A stretch of 64,000 nt of DNA from Linanthus parryae (GCA_023055425.1 JALGPY010000006.1:91857935-91921934), one strand, 5' to 3'; positions 1-11,627 are shown, counted from the first letter of the stretch. Translations and numbers: made by a program. Notes: a model not told the origin generated them from the sequence alone.

Positions 1-2181
1 TCATTTTACCACAAATCAGCTCTAAAGTTGACTAGTTGAGATGATGTCGCTCTACGTTTGACTTTCAATTTTAGCATTCTAAATGTGATTTCTAGCACTA
101 ACGTTCTTCATGAAACTTGTTCGTATTCGTATTCTGAGTCTAAATATAAAGTTAGACCAAGTTTGACTTTTCAAAAACCCTACTTTGACTGAACTGTATA
201 GGAGGGGCAAAATAGTAATTTCACTTAAACTTTGAATTGGGTTTCGGTTAGTAACTTGGAGTTTTCCAGCATGTATTATATGCATATTTGGAGTACTTGT
301 ATGTAATTCTGGGCTAGGGTTGACCAAGTCAAATGTTGGGGGTCTTTTTACAGTTTTACTAAACTTCGGGGGCCTATGTGCATTTAATTAAAACTTCACA
401 CTTGAACTACTTGAGACTAGATTAATGTTTTGAGACCAACAACCTGAATTAGAAGGATATTTGAAGTCTCAAGAAGGAAGTATTTGACTAGGGAGTTATC
501 AAATCAATGGTGGGGGGTCTTTCGGTAATTTTAGCAAACTTTAGGGGCCTAAGTGCAATTTATTGAAAGTTGTACATTGCGATGCTAAGTTCATATGGGA
601 GAGTTTAGAGTCGTTATTACATGTTTTTGGGCCAGTATGAGTATAGTCTGGGATCCATGCACAATCAGAGTCGGTACTAGAGAGTTTTGAAGTATCAGGG
701 GCATTCTGGTCAAGTTATCTTGCATGACCCCCCCATTTCATTGCATTCTTACATAAAACCTCATATAGAGGATATATGCTAATAGGTTGTATACTTTACT
801 TGTGTATATCTAGCCGTTATTAAGGATCGTTCGAAGTAGACGTACGTTTTCGTGTTGCTGCATTTACTGTGAGACTCGGAGACGAGCGTTTTAGGAGTGC
901 TAGCGTTGCTTTGCACCTTTCATGGCTCAGAGGTAAGTACATATGTACGACCTTTTTATATCAAAATGTGCGTTTGTGTTTGATGTTTCAAATGAATGTT
1001 TGTTATATGAAATAGTATGAGAATGCATGTTTTCCACTCGAATGTTGTTAAATTATTTTATTCATCTCTTTTGAGAACTCTCGGAAATTACTTGTGAATT
1101 GTTGATATTCTTATTCTGGTTATGTGAAAGAGAATAAATAGAATACCTCTAATAGACTTAGGACGATGTACAAAGTACTGTTATTAATGGGAGGCGTCAA
1201 GCGATCCTCCATTTTCTTATGGCTAAGACCATTGAAGCAATGCTTCTTATTATTGGATAGAACGTTAATGTTCAAAAATCCGACCCCGATGAGCCAAAAT
1301 GTATCAAGACATTGAGCCAAGGGGTTTATAGAGCTATAGAGTGCTACTTATACTTGTAAGGGTCACTACGGTATAGGGGTGTCGACACTTAAGGCCTTTT
1401 AGCTAATGTTGTGAGCGGGGTTGACGAATGGGCTCCGTTAACGCTCGGGTGAAATAGGGTTTGATAGACCCTAGAAGGAACCCTTAGTGATTATTTCGTG
1501 ATCCCTCTGTTTACATCGATCCTGCTGGTGGCTCTGGACATGCCTCAGCTAAACTTAACGGTTAATGGAACTTGAAATAAAATTGACTACTCTGTTGATG
1601 TTGTTTGTGGCTCTTGATATGCCCTAATCGATTCAAATGATTTGAAAAGCTTTGGCTACTTGTGATTTAATATCATTATCAGGTCAAATGGACTTGTTTA
1701 CTGTTGATATTCTACTTGTTTAAGAATATGTTGACTACTTGTGGTTTATAAATGTTTTAAAGATGATGGTTCTCGCTACGCGATTACTCATAATTGTTCC
1801 GAATTGTTCCAACTCTTTTGCTCATTGATTTTCAAATCTCTTTATTTGCTTCAACTCATGCTTCCGTGCCACTCGTTGTTTTACATGTCGTAGTGTGTAT
1901 TTACTCAGTTTTTACTGATTATTTTTCTTCAAAACTGCGTCGGCTTTTGCCATTTTAAAACCACAGGTCACGAATCAAGGTGGGAGAATGGGAACGCGAA
2001 TCGAGACAAAGTCGTCACTTAGTAGATCACAACACATTTTTTTTCTTCATCAAAATTGTACTCATTTTTTGAGAAATTTGTTGTATACATTAAATAAAAT
2101 GTAATCTTAATAGTTAATTTTCTACTTTTGGTTATCGATTGTCTCTTTTAACCCTGAACCGAGATCCCGGGTCGTTTCAAT
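1..2181 (+). mobile_element. Ty3/gypsy-type LTR fragment, left end outside the window
   Basis: No coding sequence is visible. The stretch has the phrasing of a long chromovirus-type (Tekay/Del) LTR: repeated lines such as 'ggggcctaagtgcaattt' near 548, and a final segment ending in a CA dinucleotide at 2181, directly against a different repeat. A similar phrase recurs near 57550 beside another gypsy-like LTR. No primer-binding site follows 2181, so this is a truncated or solo LTR. The start may lie upstream of the window. Family assignment is inference from style and context. Confidence 0.4.
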
Positions 2182-2998
2182 ACCAGTTCCAAATGAAAGT
2201 AGACTCAGAGAGCTTTCCAAATATAGGTCACGGAGCTAAATCCGAGTTCGGACGAAGAAGTTATGGCCCGACGAAGTCTGGAGCAGATTTCAGGGGGCTA
2301 TTGTGCAATTTCTGAATACTTGTGACGGGTTATGACTAAAAAACGACCTAGGGACGGAAAAAGAGAGCATTGACGCATAGAGAGAGTCAAGAAGTAGGAG
2401 GAGAGAAATGGGACACCATTGGAGAGCATCTTGGAGCTTAGGGATTGCATGGATTCATCTACTCTTCGGCGATTTTCCTGTTTGATCACTTCTTCTCTTC
2501 TCTTTCATTATCTATGGAGAAACTTATGTATCTTTTCATTGCTATGAGCAGCTAGATACTTTGCTAGGCTCTATGGAGAGCCTAGGGTTATGTTAGAATT
2601 TGCTTTTCAGGATTATTGTGATTGATTCATGTATTTGATTCCTGACTATGAATATTCTTCAACCTCTTTCGGTGTATTATTCAATTAGGGTTATTGACAC
2701 ACTCTATTTATGAGATGAGTGGCCATTAGAGAATGTTTTTTCTTCATGATTATGTTATCTTACTTAATAATTAATTTAGTTATTGTTCATGTTCTATGCA
2801 TAATCCTTAGCAACAATGGAGTAGCTACCCGGAATTGCTAGTACTTAGGTGGAGTGCTTGAAAGAGACTTGGACTAGGGTGATAGAGAACATGAACACAA
2901 TACATTATCAATGCGACTGAAAGGTAATTTGAATAGGATTGGCCATTTAGGTAGACGGAGGTGGACCGAGAGGACCCGAAGTAGATTCAGATTTACTC
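2182..2998 (+). repeat. Diverged LTR fragment related to element D
   Basis: The segment aligns by eye, in order, with the LTRs of element D (for example 30888-31760). Shared blocks include 'ccaaatgaaagtagactc', 'agagagctttcca', 'gacctagggacg', 'ggattggcc' and 'ggtggaccga'. Neither end carries a primer site or polypurine tract. It is therefore a broken LTR of the same Athila/Tat-like family, older than D itself. The left boundary is sharp against the gypsy-type LTR ending at 2181. Confidence 0.6.
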
Positions 2999-3039
2999 AG
3001 ATGAAAAAACAACTTCTGGCAAAAAAACTCTTTCTTCTA

Positions 3040-3440
3040 AATGGTTTATCAATCATGCTCCAAGAGGTATCTGGTTAGATGGATTTTCTTCAATTCATAT
3101 TGCTTACTGTAGTATGATCAATACTAGCATGCTGGATTCTATGGATTTTAAGTGCATTAGGAGACTGAAACAAAGTTCAATCTGGAAAATCCTTAATCCC
3201 TCTGAAGTGGCATACCCTAGTCTTACCAGAATTTTCTATGTGAATTTGAAACAAGTAAATACTCTGAACTTGACTATTTCATCTATGGTAGTCGGTATTG
3301 TGGTGGAGTTAGATCACGCAGAGTTCGCTAATGTCTTGGGGTGTCCAAAGAGGAACAATACAGAAAACTAACCTAGCAAGGTTGATGGTATCAAGTTGGC
3401 CAAGGAAGAGTTTTGTATAGATACTGCCTCTAAGAAGTAG
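3040..3440 (+). pseudogene. Sirevirus-type third-ORF (env-like) fragment
   Basis: The open stretch 3114-3371 (85 codons) reads like the plant-transposon-protein domain found in the third ORF of Sirevirus elements. It has the pattern YPSLTRIFYVNL, then a hydrophobic strand, then VVELDHAEFANVLGCP. The reading frame is open slightly upstream of the first ATG, then stops. The next 330 bp resemble a Sirevirus LTR end (3441-3775), which supports the assignment. Domain identity is from memory of the family. A host gene fragment cannot be excluded. Confidence 0.4.
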
Positions 3441-3775
3441 CTAGATCTCAGGCGCAGAGTAGGTCACCTGGGACAGAACTTCGTAAAAAATCATTGTCTT
3501 CATCATCTTGCATTTCGGTTCTGCATTTACCTTTATTACTGCTTCAAAACATGTTTCAATTCAAATATTTGAAAGGCTTTTCAAAGCCTTGAAAACTATT
3601 AGAATATTTATTCTGTCTGTTTTGGTTTCAAAGCCTCAAAACTGAGTTTAAAGCTTTGAAACACTTCAAGTTCTTCTCAGATTATTTTAAATCCACTCTT
3701 TTGGCAAAAGTTGCCATACTCTATTCTAACCTGCATTCTAGAAAATTTGATCATGTATTTGTTACCTAAATTTTA
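3441..3775 (+). repeat. Diverged Sirevirus LTR (3' portion), relative of element F
   Basis: The order of motifs matches the last 330 bp of F's LTR (13640-14036). A glutamine/leucine-poor junction line is followed by 'tttcaaagccttgaaa' at 3579-3594, a second weaker palindrome near 3625-3660, then 'ccactcttttggcaaaagttgccatactct' and 'ttgatcatgtatttgttacct'. It is much more diverged than the two F LTRs are from each other. It belongs to a separate, older insertion, with the third-ORF fragment just upstream. Confidence 0.6.
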
Positions 3776-4284
3776 ATCTTCACTCTTCTTGGCTCGGATG
3801 TCACTCTTGTCTTGTTAACTAGCCATCGGCTTACGCTTGAAGACTCGGCTTGCCTTTTGGCTCGCGGATTCTGCATGAGCCACTGCTTCCTTCCTAGTAG
3901 AACAGGTGAGCCACAACTTCCTACCCAGCTAGCTGCCTTCTTATTGGCTCGTTTAGTCTTTGACCATGCCGTTTGACTCCATCGCGCTTTTCTGGCTCGT
4001 TTTGACTCCCGTTTTGAACCGGCGAGAACCAATTGTAAAGGTTTTTCGATGCTTTGAGCTCATTTTTTGACTCCATTCTACCACATCGTCTCTTTTGTGT
4101 TGTTTCTTGGTATTTTTTCGATCGATCACATCTTTGACAACCATGATTTATTTTCTTCCGCCGGGCGTTTGGATTGCTTCTTTTGTGCTTTCAAATTAAG
4201 TCTGTTATTGCTAGTTATTGATAATTTTTTTTTTGGGTTGTTTAGCTACGTTCTTGGATATTTGTGACGCTACTGGTATCATTC
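3776..4284. other. No recognised feature
   Basis: Mixed-composition DNA between two retroelement remnants. Short open stretches exist on both strands, but none shows a domain, and they overlap each other. It could be leader or gag sequence of the copia remnant that follows, too decayed to identify. Confidence 0.3.
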
Positions 4285-4925
4285 ATGGCTAACCATTGTA
4301 ATTACTGTCATTTGGGATGAAAAAAGCTTCCTCAACGCCTTATCCGCCGTTGCCTGTATTGTAGGATCATAAATCTGGGCCTCTACTTATCTGACTGTCC
4401 GAAGCATCGAAAGTTGCATGATTCCTCAATTCCCTCTATAAGTGCTCCTGTTGGCGATTCTTCTGATCACCCCTATGAGACTTCAGAGTCTGAATATGCT
4501 ATGCTTATACAACGTCTTGTGGACCTAATATTGAAGCAGGAATCTCATGATTCTCTATCTGCCACTTCTAATTCCAATTCTTGGTTCTTCGACGTCGTAT
4601 ATTGTACTCATGTGACTTCTAATTCTACTATTTTTCGTTCGCAGACAGATGAGCCAGAGGTTTCTCCAATTCATGCAGCTGATGCGAGCTAGTCACAAAA
4701 TACATGTTTCTCAGGGTAACTTGTCACTGCCAGATGTTCTCATGGTTTCTGATCTCAATTTGAATTTGGTATTTATTGGTCATATATGTGAACTTGGAAT
4801 TGATGTGTCATTTTATGCTGCCGGTGTCATGTTCAAGATCCTGAGACAGGGAAGATTCTCAGAGTTGGTCGAAAAAATTGTCGTTTATATGAGTTCACTA
4901 GTCCGAAGCTTCCATCTTCCTCTTT
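4285..4925 (+). pseudogene. Ty1/copia gag-protease remnant
   Basis: The translation, moving between two frames, follows the gag C-terminus and protease of plant copia elements. It starts with a Cys-rich piece (NHCNYCHLG near 4291). Then comes SWFFDVVYCTHVTSN, where functional copies have a D-S/T-G protease motif, then SPIHAADAS. After a frame change it continues as VSQGNLSLPDVLMVSDLNLNLVFIGHICELG, the conserved protease C-terminal region. The frame change lies near 4650-4690. The protease active-site triad is not recognisable, so the copy is dead. The downstream 4926-5050 is a pyrimidine-rich run. Confidence 0.6.
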
Positions 4926-5193
4926 TTCTCCCTTTTCTTTTCCCCCTGCTATCACTCTTCTTCTTCGTCTTCTTTTTCTTCTTCTTCTATTGGATTTATT
5001 TCTTTTTTATAATTTATTTTTCCTTTTCATTTTGTTTTATTTTACTTTTTCTCATGACACTCATCATAATTGAACCCAATTATTGGAACTTTCTTTCATA
5101 ATTTAATTGAAGTAAAAATGTATAGAAATATATGTTATATGTGTGAGTGAGTGGACGAGAATACCTACATCTCCGTGAAGTAGGAGCTGAAAT
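4926..5193. other. Pyrimidine-rich and AT-rich spacer
   Basis: A long T/C-rich stretch (about 4920-5060) follows the copia remnant, then AT-rich DNA up to the hAT-like element. No gene or repeat boundary is recognised. Open reading through it encodes only Phe/Leu-rich low-complexity sequence. Confidence 0.5.
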
Positions 5194-5722
5194 TAGGGAT
5201 GGCAATATGGTCTGATCAGATCTGATATCCGAGCGAATCTGGATCCAGAAAGCCAGACCCGAACGGACTTAGATCCAGAAAGCCAGACCCGAACGAATTT
5301 GGATCTGGATATGGATCTTAGCGCAGATACACCGGGTTCCGACCCGATCCGATCCGACGTATATATGTGCTTAACAAATATATCCCTATTACCTCCCACT
5401 TACACTTAAAAAGAAGAACATTATATTACCTCCAACCTACAAAGCTATTTCTTTCATTTTTTTTGGTTTCATAACTCTCGAACATGCCTTATCGTATGAA
5501 ATAGTGTTTATTTTTTTGTGTTATTTTTTCTATTTTATTACAAACTCGAGCCGGATCCGACCCGACCACGTACTATATGAATCTACGAATCAAATTTGGA
5601 TCAAATCCGAATCCGATGATGATCCGAACGGATCTGGATTGGATATGGATCCCATTTATCCTGGTCAGATCTGGATCGAGAAGGGCCTGATCCGATCCGG
5701 ATCCGACCCGTTGCCATCCCTA
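5194..5722. mobile_element. hAT-like non-autonomous element, 529 bp
   Basis: The termini are inverted copies: TAGGGATGGCAAT at 5194 and its complement ATTGCCATCCCTA-like end at 5711-5722. This is a widespread plant hAT-type end. The flanks are imperfect 8-bp duplications, gctgaaat (5186-5193) and ggtggaat (5723-5730), six of eight matching, as expected for an old hAT insertion. The interior is packed with variants of 'gatccgga' and 'gatctgga' in both orientations, the usual subterminal transposase-binding repeats. No transposase is encoded, and open stretches on either strand are low-complexity artefacts. Confidence 0.6.
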
Positions 5723-5840
5723 GGTGGAATCATTTTACGAGTTTTAAATTGACACTTTACAGAAAATAAGGATTCAGTTAGAGAATTACAAAAATAGGGT
5801 TGCAAAGTGATAGTTTCAGCAATTTGTGAGTTTACATTAA

Positions 5841-6296
5841 GGCTCCGTATGCTTGGAGGGGAAACATTTTACTCTAATTTTTTTTTCCTTGTTTTGGTGT
5901 TTGGTTCGCTATACATCTTGTAAAATGTTTTTCGCTTATAATATGTATTCACTCAAATGATGTAAATTGATTTACACGTCTAAAATCCGTTTAAAATCCG
6001 TAAGCCATTTTCCAGAGAGTGAAGGAGCATGACAGCAACTCATACAACACCTGCGCCACCAAGAACTACCATTGCCGACACCTACTTCCACCGCCACTAC
6101 CCGCCGCCCACTAGCACCGCCACCAGTTAATTAATTTATTGTTATATGTAATTTTTGTAACAATAACTAATGCACAAACAAAATGTTTTGCAAGTGTCAA
6201 CCAAAACTGATTGCAAAGAAAACTTTTTCACTAAATTTCTTTTACGCGCAGAATATTTTCCTTTGTAAATTATTTTAACGTCAACCAAATGGAACC
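5841..6296. mobile_element. PIF/Harbinger-like MITE, 456 bp
   Basis: The ends are imperfect inverted repeats beginning GGCTCCGTATGCTTGG on the left and, read from the right, GGTTCCATTTGGTTGACG. The element is flanked by TAA at 5838-5840 and 6297-6299, a 3-bp duplication typical of PIF/Harbinger. The empty site can be inferred because 7435-7452 carries the same flank without the insertion ('gcattaagtaattaagcc'). No protein is encoded; an internal CAC/GCC-rich line near 6050-6125 is low complexity. An hAT origin is less likely because no 8-bp duplication fits. Confidence 0.55.
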
Positions 6297-7009
6297 TAAG
6301 TAATTAAGCCTTGTATTTTTTCAAAATCAAATACACTTCTTTTCTGCTGTATTTTAAGGTGGCTTAATCACATTTCTTTTCAGTTCTCTCATCCTCTATA
6401 CTTAACATTATTTGTTTAGTTTTTCCAATTTTTGCTTTCAATTCACGGAAGAAAACCACACTTACACATCTCATTTCTTCCTTTCTTTCATATCTTAACT
6501 AAGTCAGGTCACCTAATTTTGTCACATTACAGAATTAAGCCTACTTGTTCCACTAGAACATACAAACTTCGCTTTCTAATACCTTGTACGCCACAATTTT
6601 CCCAGTTTAATTGTTTGATTTTCCACTTTGTTTCGTCGTATAGTTTTCAATCGGAGTCCACAATCAACATCGGCCAGGCTGTTGATCTTGGATTAGGACG
6701 TCAAGTGCAAATTATTGGCGAACAAAAAAGCCATTGGTCAATCCTAGGACAAAGGTTCATATTTTCATACTAGGAAGTCACTTACCGCAATGGGAACAAG
6801 AGGAAACTGTGGTAGTAGTAGTAGTCAATTGTAAACTTAGTTCGATTTTCTCATAAATTGTTGTTGGTGGTAGGTAGTTTGTTCAGTCTTAGTCACGCAT
6901 AGTAATAAAGAACACTCGTACACACATTATTAGAAATAAACCATGTTTCTTGTAACCAACGTAACATGAGGAGTGGATGAGAACACTGATGAAGGACTTG
7001 ATGTCGATG
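6297..7009. other. Unassigned AT-rich DNA
   Basis: The left edge (6297-6310) and the stretch before the MITE (5757-5840) look like one arm of the inverted-repeat element seen complete at 7010-7452. The rest has no recognised repeat. A 113-codon open stretch at 6432-6773 starts with an ATG-like codon but shows no domain, no codon bias I can judge and no neighbours that suggest a gene. I regard it as probably non-coding. Confidence 0.35.
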
Positions 7010-7089
7010 CTAAAAAAATTAATGAGGAAGTACTTGATGCATACCCCAGTTAGTCAAAATTATTAAATTACAACTCCAATTCTACTTCT

Positions 7090-7127
<38 letters not shown>

Positions 7128-7452
7128 CTCCAATTCTAGGACTAGCTTATTGCATCCCCTATTTGCAGGAGAAGAAAAAACACCAATGTCAAACTGGGAT
7201 TGAAATTTAATCATAAAATTTAAAACTGGCGAAGTATTTTTATAAAGGGCACATCATCTATGATACAAACTCATTACATTTTTGTGAAAAAATGCCCTCC
7301 GAATATGTTAATTCTGTGATGAAATTTCATTCACAGTTTCACATTGACGTCATTTCTGCAAATGAGAGATGCAATTAGCTAGTTTTAAAACTGGGGAGTG
7401 CAATGTGATAGTTTCGTCAAATTGGAGGTATGCATTAAGTAATTAAGCCATA
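7010..7452. mobile_element. Small inverted-repeat (foldback / Mutator-like) element
   Basis: The right arm read in reverse (7452 to about 7300: ggcttaattacttaatgcat...) aligns with the left arm from about 7015 ('aattaatgaggaagtacttgatgcatacc'). The match continues through 'ttacaactccaattctaggactagcttattgcatc' and '...atttgcag'. The arms are over 100 bp and close together, so the element could fold into a long hairpin. The style of the ends resembles the Mutator-like element at 12299-13487, but a target duplication is not clear. A related arm lies at 5757-6310. No protein is encoded. Confidence 0.5.
7085..7127 (+). mobile_element. Minimal poly(A) retro-insertion flanked by 11-bp duplication
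   Basis: The insert is six bases (cttctc), 35 consecutive A and two C. It is flanked by perfect 11-bp copies of CTCCAATTCTA at 7074-7084 and 7128-7138. The opposite arm of the surrounding inverted-repeat element lacks the insert, which supports the empty-site state. The structure fits target-primed reverse transcription of an extremely 5'-truncated LINE or SINE. A microsatellite expansion alone would not explain the duplicated flank. Confidence 0.6.
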
Positions 7453-8612
7453 GATTGATATTGAACTGTACCAAACATTCTGAAGCTAATATGCCCAATT
7501 ATAACTTTAATGGAGATCAACCAGATTTGGAGTGACCAAGTTGCTTGTTGTTGAGAAACGTTGTACCTCGCGATAAGTAGCAGTTATACCGAACATAAGG
7601 TGGTCAACAATCATTCTATATTGGCCTAGTTTAGGAAAGATACATTATTGTATAGATTATTGAACGTGTGGTGGAGATGAAGAGAAAGAGACAAAAACAC
7701 TTCATCTCAATCACTCATTCAATAATTTATTTAAGAATCTATCTTTGCCATAAGTCATTCACATATTTAAGACACAAATAATGACATAATACTTAATGTT
7801 TTTTATTGATTTTTTTTATTAAATATAACACCTAATTATTTATTTTTTGTAAAACCATAAACTACCAAGTAAGTGATAAACCCATAAAAAAACGGAAAAT
7901 ATTAAAAAAATAAAATAAAACAATAAACTATGTCTAAAATTATGTTCAGCTAGAATTATTGTAAGAAGATACTCCATTCCTTCAAATAATGTGGCATGTT
8001 TGACTTTGTAGATGAATTACCACCTCAATTCACTTTTTCCCTCCCCATTGAGAAAAGGAACAGAGATTAAAGGAAAGTGACATTTGGACTATTTTACCCT
8101 TTCCATTCACTACTAATTCATTCTCTGTCTCAATAAAACAAGATCACAAACGCCACTACCCCACCATCACCGCCATTACACCATGCCTCCTTTAACAGAA
8201 ACATGTACAAAATGCAGATACAAAAAAAAAAATACAAATATTGGCATAAAAATGCAGAGAGGAAGATAAAAATACAGATCTAAGAACGCAAATACAGAGA
8301 CTAAAAGAAACTTAAAAAATACAGAGTGGTTGTGACTGTGACTTTGAACATATCCGACCACCACCCGTCGCAGAGACTTAAGGAAAATTGAATATCCTGC
8401 TGCCACGCTGTCGCAGCAACCGCCTCGCTACGACGAAATTTTCAAAAAAAAAAAAGAAATCTTGAACAGATCTACTGAGGCGAGAAGAAGTAGAGAAAAA
8501 AGGTAAGACAAATGAACAAATCACATACCCGATCGGAATGCGCAACTATATGAACTGAATAACTAGGATAACTCACTAAATTAGATAAAACCTTGCGAGA
8601 TAAAAAAACGTA
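7453..8612. other. Unassigned AT-rich DNA
   Basis: There are several A/T homopolymers (around 7800-7930 and 8440) and a CAC/CCG-rich line near 8150-8200. An open stretch on the minus strand at 8176-8406 is hydrophobic and low complexity; I do not treat it as a gene. No target duplications or element ends were recognised here. Confidence 0.35.
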
Positions 8613-9190
8613 TATTTGGCATTTACGACTTGGTCGTATCAATAACATTATATAAAAGCTGAATTAGAATGAACCATTAGGTTCGTTGAAAGTTGACGCA
8701 CTACCAGTATATGAATCATGTTTAGAAGGTAAGAAGATAAAATGTCATTTTTGGCAAATGATAATAGGACAAAGAACCGCTGGTGCTTGTCACTGTAGAT
8801 GTTTGTGGACCAATGAATGTCCATGACATGGGAGCTTTTGAGTATTTCTGTACTTTTATTGATGTTTATCGAAGATATGCATGGATACATATATTTGATG
8901 CGGCGTAAGTCTGAAGCCTTTGAGAAATTTAATCTTTTAAGGCAAAGTCAGAGAAGTGTATAAGAAAATATATGATGTCACTTTTAACTAATATATGTGG
9001 CAAGTACCTCTTGGGACAGTTTGTGGATTACATGGAGGATAAAGGAATTCATTCACAATTGTCCGCTCCAGGTACGCCAAAACAGAATTGTGTGGCAGAG
9101 CGAAGGAATATGACACTTTTAGAAATGGTGAGATTCATGATGAGTTATTCAGATTTACCAACTTCTTTTGGGGCCATTAATTGGATTAAA
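8613..9190 (+). pseudogene. Ty1/copia integrase remnant
   Basis: The decayed translation begins with the pre-integrase pattern WHLRLGRIN (near 8617) and YESCLEGK (near 8710). It continues with VDVCGPM-like sequence (8785-8815), then FEYFCTFIDVYRRYAWIHIF, the first part of the integrase core. The open stretch from 8972 carries CGKYLLGQFVDYMEDKGIHSQLSAPGTPKQNCVAERRN, where the last catalytic Glu of the DDE set falls in VAERRN. Frameshifts and stops separate these pieces. No LTRs can be assigned. The segment resembles the integrase of elements A and H. Confidence 0.7.
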
Positions 9191-9713
9191 CGCGCGTGGG
9201 GTGCTACAGAAGAGATTGCAGAAACATGGAATGTGAAAGGTAGTGTGGTGAGTAGATGATATATGTGATAGCTTGTTATCGATATTGTATCAAAATTTCG
9301 TGCAATATAGTGTATAACACTTTCCAGTGCTAGCAGATGAGATTTTACTCGTAAGTGTCCTTCTCCGAAGGAGACTACAGTGAAGGTTTCCCACCATAAA
9401 AATCTTACGTGTCGTGTCTTTTAATATTTCATATTACTGTTATACTAATAGATCTGTTCTAGTAAACAATTAAACAACTGCGCGCATTTGATATATCTAT
9501 ACGTAGTCCTTGTTAAAATAGTAGTTTAGATCTTATAGGCTTGTCTGTTATCCATTATATTATATTGTTTCACAAGGCTCGTTCCTACTGGCTCTACGAT
9601 TGTAGTCTTTCGATATATCACGCGTAGTCGCAAATTGAGGGTGTATAGTAGCAGGCACGCTCATACTCGTGGGTAATATCGTGCTTCTATGCTTTCCTTC
9701 TTCCCTTTTCAAT
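9191..9713. other. Unassigned DNA, possibly an LTR end
   Basis: No coding sequence is recognised. The right edge, 'cttttca' followed by 'attggtacagatcatag' at 9712-9728, mimics the junction of F's LTR with its primer site ('ctttcaattggtataagagc'). This stretch may therefore be the end of an old Sirevirus-like LTR. The evidence is a single short match. Confidence 0.3.
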
Positions 9714-10273
9714 TGGTACAGATCATAGTTACCTTAGTGTATGTTAGTTATTTAATTGATCTAACGCAAAAATCCATGATGTGGAAAGTCGGCTCCAAAG
9801 GAGATCATTTGATCGGAGGATCTCTCAAATGACCTCCCATGTTACTTGATTATGTTCTTATAGGTTAGGAAATCGGAGCACAATGATGGACGCATTTCTG
9901 ATGTATCAATTTGATGGTACATGTCCACTGCTATCCATGAAAATCTCTCTTCAATAGTGATGAAAGAAGATCTATATGGAAATTATGAAGCAGTGAAGTT
10001 CATCTATTGTGCACTCACCTCTAAAGATCAAGAGCTAATCAAGGAGACATCTCTACCAATGTTTTATGGGAGAGGCTGAAGAAGTAGTGTCATACTGATC
10101 TAATGAGATGTGAAAATGCAAAAAAGTGCCAGAACATGAAACTGATGAGAAGTGTCACAGTAGTTCTTCCACTGATTCAGGAAAAATCTGTTTCAGGTAC
10201 GTCTCCTAATTCGAAAGTTTCTTTTGAAAGAATTAATGATGGATCTCCTCATTCATGAACACATGCATGCTAC

Positions 10274-10729
10274 ATGGGAATAGGAATGTTTGAGTCTCTT
10301 GCTTCTAATTCTTCTGGCTCATCTCTCTTTGATTTTGCAAGAAAGGAGATGTCTAAAGAATTAGATGGTTGTAAAGAATCGATTTCTACTCTAACTGCTG
10401 AAAGGGATAGGCTGGTTACGGAGTTCAAGGACATGTCTTCTACCCGTCATCAACTGTTAGAAGAAGTTGTTCTTTTTAAACAAGCACTCTTGATAATGTT
10501 GGAAGAAAGAGGTATGCGAATTGGAGACTTTGAAGTTGCTGAAGAAAAATTGACAAAACTCGAGCTTGGTTCACGCATATATGAGTCAAGGTCTAAACTC
10601 CCTGATGCTTTAGTTGATAAGAGCCCTAGTCTTGTTGACAATCTTAAGAAGTGTAAGTTAGGGTTTCAGGCCCCTGATGACTCATTGTTAAGAGTCCTAA
10701 TCACAAAGCCAGTGAAGGAACCTTCATAA
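10274..10729 (+). pseudogene. Coiled-coil gag-like fragment (host element of F, tentative)
   Basis: The 151-codon open stretch is rich in Glu, Lys, Leu and Ser. It has a heptad-like segment (KEMSKELDGCKESISTL and onward, residues 28-100) expected to form a coiled coil, then LVDNLKKCKLGF near the end. Sirevirus gag proteins carry a coiled coil at this position, and a zinc-knuckle relic lies downstream at 11236-11277. There is no good initiation context, and the surrounding frames are broken. The product could instead derive from a host coiled-coil gene. Family assignment is tentative. Confidence 0.4.
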
Positions 10730-11099
10730 CATTCTAGTCACTGCCAAGTCCAATACTCTCAAGAGTAATAAGAATAAGTTCAGTAATAACACTAGTTCTA
10801 ACAAAAATATTACCATTCCCTATGAGAATTTTATTCATGGATCTAGAGAGATGATATATTGGAATAATCACATGGTGTGTGCCTGTTTGCTTCTCATGTC
10901 TGTGTACATGAACTAAACCTTCAATACATACTATACTTATCCCTCTTTGGTAACAGAATGTAAATTAAAGTCCTATGTTTGGATTGATGACTAACGTAAA
11001 TATCATAAGTCAGCTCAATAAGAGTCATGTTTTTAAGTCAATAGCCAGGATCCGAGAAGACATATCAGTCACGCCCACATCAAGACAGACGAATCTTCT

Positions 11100-11300
11100 C
11101 ATATATCTCCTACGGTTTTTAACTCTATTGACTTTTATAATTGTGACAAAGATCATAGATTCAATATAAAGAATCCTTATCTTCCCCCTTTAGATCACTC
11201 CTATTATTCTAGGAGAAAATGTTTATCGATATGTCAACTATGCAACGAGGAAGGCCACCCTGACCCTTACTGACTCGTATCTAAAATAACAAAGATGAGA
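11100..11300 (+). pseudogene. Zinc-knuckle gag relic
   Basis: The translation near 11215-11277 gives SRRKCLSICQLCNEEGHPDPYC. This contains a complete CX2CX4HX4C retroviral-type zinc knuckle (CQLCNEEGHPDPYC). It lies about 500 bp after the coiled-coil fragment and in the same strand, consistent with one decayed gag. Stops occur on both sides. Function, if it ever existed here, would be RNA binding during particle assembly. Confidence 0.5.
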
Positions 11301-11627
11301 GATTAACAAGAACACTAAGTGCTTCATGTATCTTGATGTACTATATGTTGCTTGAAAATGTCCTGGACACGAATTCCTCAAGAAGAATAACGAAATCTCT
11401 AGATGTCCTCTTTACTACAAGGTTCGTAACAGGAAGAGAAAGTACCTGGTGGAACGCGTTCCACCTTCACATAATTAGATGTCAAGATTCCCCCCCCCCC
11501 CAAAAAAAAAAATTTGTGTGTAGTGTCAAGATGTTTGTATTTTAGTAGAATACATGCGACTAATGTGTTTCTTTTGTTTTCTCCGTGGATCGAGCATGGG
11601 GGATTTTGGTGTCTTTTTGTTTGATTT
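11301..11627. other. Unassigned DNA with a C12-A11 homopolymer junction
   Basis: No gene is recognised. A run of 12 C (11490-11501) is followed by 11 A (11502-11512). The last five bases, GATTT at 11623-11627, are the left copy of F's target duplication. Confidence 0.5.

Noticed and set aside
4649..5101. 150-codon frame ending in a Phe/Leu-rich membrane-like tail
   Set aside because: The hydrophobic tail is a translation of a pyrimidine-rich tract; the first part is the copia protease relic.
5841..6296. hAT assignment for the GGCTCCG element
   Set aside because: No 8-bp duplication fits, whereas TAA on both sides and the empty-site phrase at 7435-7452 fit PIF/Harbinger.
6432..6773. 113-codon ORF as a host gene
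   Set aside because: No recognisable domain, no supporting neighbours and AT-rich surroundings; chance open frame is plausible.
11490..11512. C12-A11 homopolymer junction as a retro-insertion tail
   Set aside because: No flanking duplication was found, so it is treated as low-complexity sequence.
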